Positions 21,469-30,900 of a stretch of DNA of 64,000 nucleotides are shown piece by piece. The notes beneath the pieces are model-generated. The model was given only the letters and a program-made list of their open reading frames with translations, ran no database searches and had not been told where the DNA came from. Position numbers and translations under genes: made by a program. Every line of letters begins with the position of its first letter. The first letter of the stretch is position 1. The stretch is taken from NCBI GenBank assembly GCA_963930775.1, contig OZ005700.1, positions 1,877,476-1,941,475 on the forward strand, read 5' to 3'. Origin of the DNA: Cliona cf. orientalis. Lineage: Eukaryota; Porifera; Demospongiae; Clionaida; Clionaidae.

Positions 21469-23130
21469 CCGGTATTTATATATATCATACCCCTTTTATA
21501 CACTGGGTCCAGGTAATCATCGATGATGAGGACGATGAGGACTTTCAAGGCCCAGCTTCTCTATTCAAGACCAAGAGAAATGTGAGGGGGGCTGGTGCTT
21601 ATTCAAAACGAAAGCGAGCCAGAATTCAGGACGATTCAGATGGTATAGATAAACTCCATTTATTTTAGAAGGACTGGTACCGGTAGCCATAGTAAATTCT
21701 TATATTTTTGAACACAGAATCAGAAGAAGATGTCAAAACATTAAAGAAACCCAAGGCATCTAATAAGAGCACACCGTTTAAAAAAGGTGGTGGGGGTGGA
21801 GCCAAAAAGCCAAGTACCACGCCCACTAAAAAAGAGAGCAAGAAGAAGGATATCCAATCATTATCTGACTACTTCGGTGCAGCTCCAGTCAAACGGACCA
21901 CTCGCAGTACCAGGCACGACAAAAGCAGCAAAAAAAGTAAAATTAGCAAACAACCAGTTCGACTTGGTAAGAGACAGGTGCAGGATGATGGAGGAGGCGG
22001 GGGGGAGGTTAGCACTGTCCCCGAGTCACCAACTGAAGCTATCCTCATGGAGTTTGACGATGAGGCTGTGGCTCTGGCACTCCAGGAAGAGGAGCTAGAG
22101 ATGCAGAAAGAGAAGGTATAGTATAATATGCACATGCCACTCACCTACATGTAGTTTGGCATATTGATCATGTACATATGATATGAGTGTGTGTGTGCGA
22201 CTCATGCTGAACTATTCTGCTCAATTTCTTCCCTCATGCTTTCATCGATACATGTACATGTATGCTTGCTTATATAGTGCCACAAATTTATGAGAAGCAA
22301 ATTCATGATGATGAAGAGTTTAGCAAAACTCTGTCGGCTCTGGATAGCCCGCCTGTCCCTGGACCCAGTAGCACCAAGAAGGTCCAACCATCTCCTTCCA
22401 GACCTCCAGCTAAAAAGCTGAAGTTGATGATGGACAAACTGCCTGTTAGTCGATCTCCATCCAGAACACCTACCAGTACACCCACCAAGGAGAAGCCAAC
22501 AAGTTAGTAGAAGAGAGAGAGAGAGAGAGTACGTGTTGATTCTGACATAATCATATTTAATCCAGGAAAGTTTCCTGAGTCCAAGGCTGCTACTAATGCT
22601 CCGGGGAAAGCTAGTAAGAAACCTCTTCAACCGACCACCAGGAGTGGGACAAGGGGAGGAGTCAGGTACTTGGGAGAGGAAGAGGAGCCAACTGAACTGA
22701 CAGTTGAGAAAAAGAAGGCAAAAACCCCACCTAGTGCATCTCCAACCAAGCAGGGGTCAAAGTCTAACTCGAGGAAATCACCAGTTAAGCAAGGCACCAC
22801 ACCTCCTCCAGGGAAAAGGCAAACCACACCCACTAGCACTAGAGGGAAGAACTCAGCCCAGAATCTACTCCTAAAAAGAGCACACCCCAGCCTGCCCCGC
22901 CCCCAGCTGCAGCAGCAGCGCTTCTGGCACCACTCCCCCACTGAGCAGGGCACAGAGCTTCTTGAGATACAAGAACAGAGGTGGCCCCAGGATCAAAGGA
23001 AATACCCCAAGGTACATGTATATGTACGTATACATTGTAAGTCTGTGTGCTATTGTATAATATTATGTATTTTGTTGGAGTATTGATCATCCAAGCGTAT
23101 GCATAGTGTGATGCAATGACAATGCCATAT

Positions 23131-23349
23131 ACCGTATAGCCGGAAAATTTGGCGGGGAATTAAATTTGGCGGTTTGGCGGTCTTTATTACAACCGCCAAA
23201 TTAAAATCCGCCAAAATTTCCTACTCGCATATATACGTATGGCGATCCCGTACTGAACCGCCAAATTTAAATCCGCCAATAGTCTTGCAATAGCGATTTT
23301 GGGCTCAACCGCCAAATTTAATGCCCGCCAATGTTTCCGGCTATACGGT
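23131..23349. mobile_element. GGCGG-type MITE, complete copy
   Basis: The ends are ACCGTATAGCCGGAAA and its complement TTTCCGGCTATACGGT. The interior alternates TTTGGCGG and CCGCCAAATT words. A truncated relative lies at 26785-26950. Copy B of RFC1 lacks both. Confidence 0.85.
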
Positions 23350-23399
23350 ATATACATGTAGCTGGGAAATTTGCAGTTTTCTCAATCCCCAGGTTTATA

Positions 23400-23990
23400 T
23401 TCACCAATATCTTTCACAATTAGCGTAAGACCTCGACTATCGGCCGAGTTATAAGTTCGGCTCATAAGTCGACTTAGGAACACTTTCAGACCTTGCTTCA
23501 AAGTTCTACAGACAGATCTTCACCTCCTCTACAAGAGGATATCCAGATGATGACAATACGACAATCAGAGACGACGTTATAGTCCTCCAAATCCCGATGG
23601 TTGGGCCTCGATTACCGTCCATGGACATCTGTTATCGGCCGCTCATACCTCATGAATGCAGCAATTATTGGCCAAATCGAGCCTTTTAGTCTGTCGACAC
23701 TTACCTGTTCAAAATTGCCACTTCTGGTCAACAGTACTGAAACCAGCAGGTGTGATTACCCTTTACCAATTACAACAGCTCGTTCTTATGCAGCATTGCT
23801 GAGATACAGTGAAAACGAGCTATGAATAATCATTACTGCGTTGTATACAATACATTTTATGATTGATAATGGCATGATATAAATGTTAATATTAACTTCG
23901 GCGATGCTTTCTGGGGTTCATATGAGTACTGTCTCCTTTCTTCTGATCTGGAAAAAAGTGTCTAATATCAGATTAGGCCATGTAGCTAGC
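23400..23990. other. Unidentified insert replacing part of the BRCT exon in RFC1-A
   Basis: This stretch has no counterpart in RFC1 copy B. It contains CTCGACTATCGGCCGAG and, later, CTCGATTACCGTCCATGG, possibly related arms. No domain is recognised in the 74-codon open frame at 23601-23825. It is probably a transposon fragment whose insertion went with loss of the first half of the BRCT exon. Confidence 0.45.
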
Positions 23991-24204
23991 TTCCAGCCCT
24001 CACGATCTGCCAAGAGGAAGCTACTGACATCGTCAAAAAGTACGGTGGCAAGGTGACGACCAACGTCAGCGGGAAGACCAGCTACATCGTTGTTGGGGAG
24101 GAGGCTGGAGAGAGCAAACTGGCAAAGGTACGCTCTGTTTTGTAGGCAAATCCATGCCATAGATGTATGATATTATGTGTAAGGAATTTTTTACTTCATT
24201 TTTT

Positions 24205-24250
24205 CATAGATATTATAGACTTACGTGTACGTAAGTCTATAATATCTATG
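24205..24250. mobile_element. 46-bp perfect palindrome flanked by 7-bp direct repeats
   Basis: The arms are 22 bp (CATAGATATTATAGACTTAC plus GT) around a 2-nt centre. ATTTTTT flanks both sides (24198-24204 and 24251-24257). RFC1 copy B has one ATTTTTT at the matching place. Directly after the right ATTTTTT, copy A is joined to sequence that lies about 2 kb further on in copy B. The palindrome therefore sits exactly at a deletion junction. Confidence 0.75.
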
Positions 24251-24529
24251 ATTTTTTACATCAACGCCAGACCACATGCAACCAGGTGTGTAATTTTTAA
24301 TGCCTTGACGATCATTTCCACATGAAACTGGAAGTTGGTTGGCCGGAGTTCCCCCAGTGGCTGGGACAGAACTCAAAGCGATCAAAGTTTGACAGGAATT
24401 TGCAGGAAATACAGAGACGCACGAAACTAGTGTGAGTCTTCAACTTTTGCCTGTTATTGTACTGAGTTGTATCGTTATTATTGATGGCATCCCATTTTTG
24501 CCCATGAATTCTTTGAAAAGATAATAATA

Positions 24530-25875
24530 TCATAGAGTCGGTAGACTCTATAAGTAGGGATGGCCTGGACACTCCATATACATAATACATTACAAATACC
24601 CAAATATCTCAAAACAGGTAAATTTATGAAATTTCTAAGTGTCAAAATCAGAATCTCCAGCAAATTGTGCATCTAACAAGACCAAGATCATTCATCAAAA
24701 CAATTGTACATGCTAGAACCAGAAGTTCAAAAAATAGGCCATTTGTCAATCTTTCTTTCTTTCTTTCTTTCTTTTTCATTACCAGGGCTAACTCAAGACT
24801 GCCTTGACCTCTCATCTTAGTTTATGTATAAATCCACTCCATTTTGTAGCGCGCAGGTCCATGACATGCTAGTTTTGCGTTATCTCTACAGTTACGTAAT
24901 GGTGGGTGTGTACGGCGCTAGAAAAGGGTGTGTCTGATACGCCATTTTTGTCATATAATGCGCATGCCCATAATATGTTGCCATGGTGAAGTCATGTGAC
25001 TGTAGTCAGCGGCGCGTGCCACCGCCGCTAGCGTACGCGTATACCCGTACTGTAGCTAGCTAGCGCTCGCTCTAGGCCTCGAGCCTAGCCAAGCTAGCGC
25101 CTATAGCTTAGCCATAGCTAAGCGCCAGGCTCTTCCGTGCGAGCTAGCTAGGCCAGTGTGAGCACGATATAGCGAACCCTCGAGCGAACCTAGCTAGAGG
25201 CTGAGTGCTGTGCTGGGATATGGAGACTCGAGGCCTCAACGTACGGGAGCGGCATGGCCCTCAGCAGTCAGCATAACAGCCAGCTCAGCAGTGACAGATA
25301 GTTGATAAATAAATGATAGCTACTAGAGTCTCATAACTACTTGGCCACCTGAAACAGCCTTCTTTGGCATCTATGTTTTATCGAGTTAACGAGGGCCCCG
25401 GGCGTGGCTACTACTTTGCGCACGCGCGAACTCACCTCCCATCTTCTATAATTTTATTTACTGTATTTGCAATAAAAAAAGAGCAGAAACAAGTATAAAA
25501 AATAATTGAATAAAATTTAAGGATGAAGTAGGGATGGCAATGCCAAAAAGTATACAAACAAGATTTGTAGGGATAAGAGACAATCACAACCACTATACAT
25601 CCCTACGCTTGCAGCATGGGAATCATAAATATTAAAAACTGACTGACAGGGAGAACATGAATTTCTTCCACATGCAAGTTAAGAACACTCCAAGGATAGC
25701 ATACCTTGAACAAGTCAACATCAATAGGTCTGTAATAATCGAGAAAAGCAAGCGTAGGGATGTATAGTGGTTGTGATTGTCTCTTATCCCTACAAATCTT
25801 GTTTGTATACTTTTTGGCATTGCCATCCCTACTTCATCCTTAAATTTTATTCAATTATTTTTTATACTTGTTATT
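24530..25875 (+). mobile_element. Non-autonomous element of about 1.35 kb with foldback end (copy 1)
   Basis: Present in RFC1-A and absent from the matching intron of copy B. The left end is a small hairpin (ATAGAGTC, loop, GACTCTAT), followed by AGTAGGGATGGC. The interior has a TTTC microsatellite (about 24748-24775), a GCGCGC-rich part and GGGTGTGTCTGATACGCCAT. The right end is a foldback structure with arms of about 120 bp (25487-25872). A second copy, inverted, lies at 61150-62545. It has no coding capacity. Confidence 0.75.
25487..25872. repeat. Foldback with arms of about 120 bp
   Basis: The left arm (AACAAGTATAAAA...GTAGGGATGGCAATGCC...CTACGCTTGC) pairs with the right arm (GCAAGCGTAGGG...GGCATTGCCATCCC...TTATACTTGTT). 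The arms match each other closely, including bases that differ from those of the second element at 61150-61530. Confidence 0.85.
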
Positions 25876-26784
25876 ATTATAGAATGCAGCTCTCTTGGTC
25901 TTATCCATGTAAACTATATTTTTGTTGTTGAGTAAATATTTCTTTTTGTCCAGTGCATCTACAATAAGCTGGAGTTTGGCCTCACCATCTCAGAGCAAGG
26001 CTCACCCAACCACTCATTGCAAGGGTAAGAAATTATCGAAATTACATGTCTGATTTATATTCTCTGGTATATTGATGCGTGCACACATACATAATATTCT
26101 CTGTTTGGTATTGCCAACACTCACACACACTCACAAGGGTCTGGATGGAGTAGCAGACGTAGTTTCATCAATGGAGCACTACGACCTCATGAGAAGTGAC
26201 TGGGACCTGGTGTCTGAGATGGGCCTATTCAAAGGGAAGCCTGACCATGCTGCTCAGATACCCTCAAAGGTATCAACTTAACCAATAAGTATTTCTGTTG
26301 GCCAATTGAGAACCCTTGTGTATCTTAGCCAGGCTCTCCCATTGTGAGAATTGAAGCTTGTTTTTGTAAGAAAACTTGGCTTGAGGGTATATAGCAGTAT
26401 ATCCCTCTGGTTGATCATTTGCTCACTTTCCTTTTAGATCACATGATCTGACCATCCCTATGATAATTGTTAGCCACAACTACTAATTATATGTAGGTGA
26501 AGGCAGCCTTCACTCGTGCCTTCAACAAGGATGGTAAAGGTTCCGAGTCTTCACAGAATGGTGGCGGCAGTAAGAAGGGAAAACAGAAGATGGGTAGTCG
26601 GGGAAATGGGGCCAAGAAAAAAGAACAAAGTTGTGAATGATTTTGCCGCATAAAACAACTTCATTTTCGCTTTTGTATAAACCTATATAGTTATCATGCA
26701 TAATTATGGAAGCTTTCTCCCTTCATTGTTAACTAGCCAGTGATCCATTCTTTCTATGCTCATAATAATTATTATTGTTTACAA

Positions 26785-26950
26785 CTGCCAAATTAAAATC
26801 CGCCAAAATTTCCTACTCGTATATATGGCGATCCTGTACCGAACCGCCAAATTTAAATCCGCTAATATAAAATTTTTAGTTCTTGCAATAGCGATTTTGG
26901 GCTCTACCGCCAATTTTAATTCCCACCAATATTTCTGGCTATACAGTATA
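26785..26950. mobile_element. GGCGG-type MITE, truncated copy
   Basis: It matches the right two-thirds of the element at 23131-23349 (AAATCCGCCAAAATTTCC, GCGATTTTGGGCTC, ending CTATACAGTATA), with several differences and a missing left end. It lies 145 bp beyond the end of the RFC1-A remnant. Confidence 0.75.
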
Positions 26951-27064
26951 ATAATTATGATGATAATATTGTAGTAATGGATCAACAAAAAAATCTGCAT
27001 GTATAAAAACAATTAAGATAACAAGAGGGGAGGTATATAACGCTGTGAGGGATAATAATACCTG

Positions 27065-27235
27065 TCCATAAATATGGCAGCTGTCAGTGACTATATATGA
27101 GTATACTGGCTGGTATTCCTTCTTTTGGGGACAACAGTTTCACCAATAGTCTATCGGTAGCCCACCGTTGGGATGGTCTGTCGATGACCACATCTTCTCC
27201 GGATCCTGGATATGATCGGAACAAGTAAATATTGA
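27065..27235 (-). pseudogene. Remnant of the last exon of the D52-like gene
   Basis: It is similar to 48652-48830, the final coding exon of the intact D52-like gene. Shared landmarks are GGCAGCTGTC, GGGACAACAGTTTCACCA versus GGGACGACAGTCTCACCA, and the identical GGTCTGTCGATGACCACA. The exon is degenerate here, and nothing else of the gene is present. It marks the right edge of duplicated block copy A. Confidence 0.8.
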
Positions 27236-27241
27236 ATAAAA

Positions 27242-27262
27242 TACCCCCCCCCCCCCCCCCCA
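27242..27262. repeat. Poly-C run
   Basis: A homopolymer run of about 20 C at the right edge of block copy A. Its length may be unreliable in the assembly. Confidence 0.8.
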
Positions 27263-27374
27263 AAACTACACCAACCACTGTTGTCGCTGCTGGCAATCAT
27301 TAATTTTTACCCCTTTCATAGACAAATCCTAGAGACTAACCCTGCTAACAATTGGCAACCCCCTCCCCCAAGCC

Positions 27375-27525
27375 TCTCCGATCTATACCCTCGTGCCATC
27401 CCTATTCCCACCTTTTCAATATTATACACAGAAAAGAAATGTAGTTGATCAACCATTTTTCTGCATGTAACATTGAAAAGCTGGGAATAGGGAGGGGCAC
27501 GAGGCTAGGATAGAGGAGAGCAGTA
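27375..27525. repeat. Foldback MITE of about 150 bp
   Basis: The arms of about 47 bp read CTCTCCGATCTATACCCTCG...CCCTATTCCC...TTTTCAAT on the left, with the reverse complement (ATTGAAAAGCTGGGAATAGG...GAGGAGAG) on the right. The arms differ at several bases. It has no coding capacity. Confidence 0.75.
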
Positions 27526-27797
27526 CTATTACATCGTAGTACCATGCAATCAGTATTAATTTTGTGCATTCTTGTGGTTACTCTCTGCAACACTGCAAAC
27601 AGTAAGTGTTACTGGAAAATTTTAACATGCTGACTAGCTAATAATTTTTTCTACTCTCACAGCACCGAGAGTTTAGTACATACCAATGGTGTTCATTCCA
27701 TCAAGTTACCCAAAAATTATAAGTTACTAATAATTATTATTGGACAACTAGTACTTCATAGTACAGTGTAGTCCACTTAAATTAATTCAAATCCACT

Positions 27798-27933
27798 TGT
27801 AACGCAGTGGTTCTCCACGCGGTCTATATCTTATTGATTACATCAGCATTACAACATACATAGTGTACTAATTAGCATATTCATAAGTTCAGAGTACATA
27901 ATCAGTCAGAGTCAAATAATCAACACTGTTACA
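27798..27933 (-). repeat. 3' LTR of the Gypsy element
   Basis: 136 bp, apparently identical to 33790-33925. Confidence 0.92.
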
Positions 27934-27970
27934 CACTTCCGGCTCTTGAAAAGCTCGACCTCGAGCGGGG

Positions 27971-30900
27971 TCACATGAGACGTTCCGGAGGAATAACAGT
28001 TCGTGTCCGAGTTCTGGTGAAGGTTTGAGGAGTAGGTGTAGACTCTTCTACTTCCTCTTCTCCATTAGCACTGGTGTTGTCAGTGGAGTTGCTCAGCTCT
28101 GCATTTGCATCAGTATCAGTTCCAGCATCATCGGCATTGCTTGTGACGTCATCCACAGTCTGGGAAGTCATTAGTTGGTCTAGCCACTTCGGGGGGCGTC
28201 CAGGACCTTTCCTTCGATTTCCATACCAATAGTAGCCGGAAGGGAAGTTTACTGGGCACTTCGTCACTCTCTGTGCATGAACCTGTATCGATCCTTCCTG
28301 AGGGAAGTAGACTTTCACTGCAACAACACCTGTCGAACTGACAGACTCGATTCGATATGGGCCGTGCCACGGGCGTGAGAGTTTCCTATTCGCTCCACTC
28401 TCCTCTTGAGGGAACCGTATTAACACCCAATCTCCTACTTCGTAAGACAGCAACTTTGCTTTCCTGTCATACTGCTTTTTGTACTTGGCTTGTGCCTGCT
28501 GGATGTTCTTAGCTGCTAATTCACGAGCTGTCGACAGTGAATGAATCAACTCTCTCCTGTAGTCAGTCAACTCCATACTCTCCAAAGAGCTGGGAGGGAG
28601 CAGTGCTGCTTCAGTAGGCGATCTGCAGTCTTGACCAAAGAGTAAGAACGAGGGCTTCTCACCAGTAGCTTCATGTGGTGTGTTGCGGTAAGCCCATAGG
28701 ACTCCAGGGAGGTAAGTATCCCACTGTGCTCCATACTGTGCTGCATGTTTTCGCAACATCGTCTTTAGTGTACGATTAAATCTTTCAGTCAGCCCGTCAC
28801 ATTGCGGGTGATAAGCGGTAGTATTGAGCTTTTCTATTCCCAGCATGCTACATATGTCTTTCATTAGGTGAGATAACAGATTAGTCCCACGATCTGATAG
28901 GAGAGCTTCTGGCACTCCAAAGAATGGTACCAACTCCTCAACTAGTAGCCTTGCAATTCGCTCTGTTTTCTGATCTGGTATTGGGAACACCATAGGCCAC
29001 TTGGATAGGAAATCTTGAAAAACAAGAACATGCTTGTTCCCATGCTCTGTTCGGGGTAAATCCATCACATCCACTCCCACAATCTGAAATATACGCTGAA
29101 CGGGTATGGGTTGTAATGGGGGCCTACCAGGACGTCCTCCTCCCACCGCAATAGCACAATCAGGACAACTTTTACTATGACTGACAGCATCCTTATACAT
29201 CCCTTCCCACCACCACACACGTGCGAGTACATTGTACAATCGGTTACCTGAGAAATGACCTGAGAATGGTCCACCGTGTACTTCTTTCATCACTCTCTCT
29301 CGGAGGTGTCCAGGGACTACTGCTCTCTTCCTGTGGTTGTGCTTGGAGTCTAGAAAGTACAGCACTCCATCTTCAATTGTGAAGTTGCTTGACTGGAGGG
29401 CGATCTTTCGAGCTTGCTTGTCGTCGCTCGGGAGTTTCTCAGTCTCCAGGAACAAGATTACTTGGTTGATTTTTTCATCCTTCCGCTGCTCTCTCGCGAA
29501 AGAGTGAGGATTACTCAGCGTAGTGTCTGGTTCCATCTGTAACATCTCGTCAATGGTGTGGTCTGTGTCTCCTGTAATAGCAGATACTTGAATCTCAGTT
29601 TCTGCTTCTCCGAATACTGGAGCAGGGCACTGCGGACTTCTTGACAAGGCGTCTGCCTTTGTGTTCTCCTTTCCAGGACGGTAGATGATATTCAAGTCAG
29701 CGATTCCACTTCCATAGACTTTGGTCCACCAGCGAGCGTGCTTACCACTGGCACCTGGATTCTGCAGTACTGCACGAACAGCTGAGTGATCGGTGAACAC
29801 TGTGACCTTCTGTCCATAGAGATAGCTTTGAAAATGTGACAGGGACCAAACAACAGCGAGAGTTTCAAGATCTGTAATTCCGTAGTTCTTCTCACCTGGT
29901 GTGAGAGCTCGGCTTGCATACGCAAGGGGGTGCAGCTTTCCATCCTCTTGAGTTTGTGATAGGACAGCTCCTAAACCATCGATACTGGCGTCAGTTTCCA
30001 GAACAAAGGGTGCATCAAACCTCGGATAACCAAGGACAGGAGCTGAGATGAGCTGCTTCTTGAGGGTTTCAAATGCCTCTTGACACTCGTGGGTCCACTC
30101 AAACTGAGCATCCTTCCTCGTCAGTGCGTGCAGGGGGTGAGCTATCTTGGCAAAGGACGGGATGAACCGCCTATAGTACGAAACCATCCCCAAAAATCTT
30201 CGCACTTCTTGGATGTGGGTAGGAGTAGGGAACTGGTCCACAGCAGTCACGTGTCTGTTGCTGGTCTTCAGTCCTGATGGAGTGATTGTGTGTCCGAGAT
30301 ATTCGACTTCCTGTCTGAAGAACTGACACTTTGCTGGTTTTAACTTCAATCCAACATCGATTATTCGTTTTAGTACCCTCTCAAGGTGAAGTAAGTGCTC
30401 TTCCAGCGTCTTAGAGAAGACAAGGATATCGTCTATATAGACGGAAACAAAGTCAGGACCATCTTCAGGATTGAGTCCCATCAGCACTTGTTGCATGAGT
30501 CGTTGAAAGACTCCCGGAGCGTTTGTCAGGCCAAACGGCATGACGCGAAATTCGAACAATCCTTGAGGGGTTGTGAATGCTGTTTTCTCAACTGAGTCGG
30601 GATGAATCCTGATCTGCCAGAAACCGGATGAGAGGTCTAGCGTTGAGAAATAATGTGACTCTCCCAGCTGATCGAGAAGATCTTCGATCCGTGGTAGCGG
30701 GTACGTGTCTGGCTTGGTTACGGAATTAAGCTCCCGATAATCTATACAGAACCGGTGGGTGCCGTCTCGCTTCCGCACCAACACTACAGGACTGGCCCAT
30801 GGGCTTTTGGATGGCTGTATCACCTGTGCTTCCTGCATTCTCTTCAACTGCTTAGATACTTCCTGTCTTACAGCAAATGGCATGCGTCTTGGTCTCTGCT

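Larger units (their letters stand above)
19973..26640 (+). pseudogene. Decayed copy of RFC1 (replication factor C subunit 1), copy A
   Basis: The N-terminal exons match copy B closely: MALLALFKRQEEK from 19973, then exons near 21512-21640, 21717-22115, 22300-22505 and 22567-23012. The PCNA-box-like DYFGAAPVKR motif is retained. Exon 5 is then frame-shifted relative to copy B after NSAQN. Only the second half of the BRCT exon survives (from about 24012). All exons for the AAA+ ATPase module (Walker A GPPGIGKTT and Walker B in copy B) are gone. The RFC1 C-terminal exons resume at about 24315-24432, 25953-26025 and 26134-26271. A final exon with a shortened tail (26497-26640) follows. Insertions include a Ginger-like element (20065-21468), two GGCGG-type MITEs, an unidentified 0.6-kb insert and an element of about 1.35 kb (24530-25875). 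It cannot make a clamp loader. A short N-terminal product is conceivable but unsupported. Confidence 0.9.

Noticed and set aside
24530-25875. Helitron (hairpin near one end)
   Set aside because: There is a terminal hairpin, but no CTRR end, no TC start and no clear A/T insertion. The opposite end is a large foldback, which does not fit.
19973-26640. RFC1 copy A as a second working clamp-loader subunit
   Set aside because: All Walker A and Walker B exons and half of the BRCT exon are missing, and exon 5 is frame-shifted against copy B.
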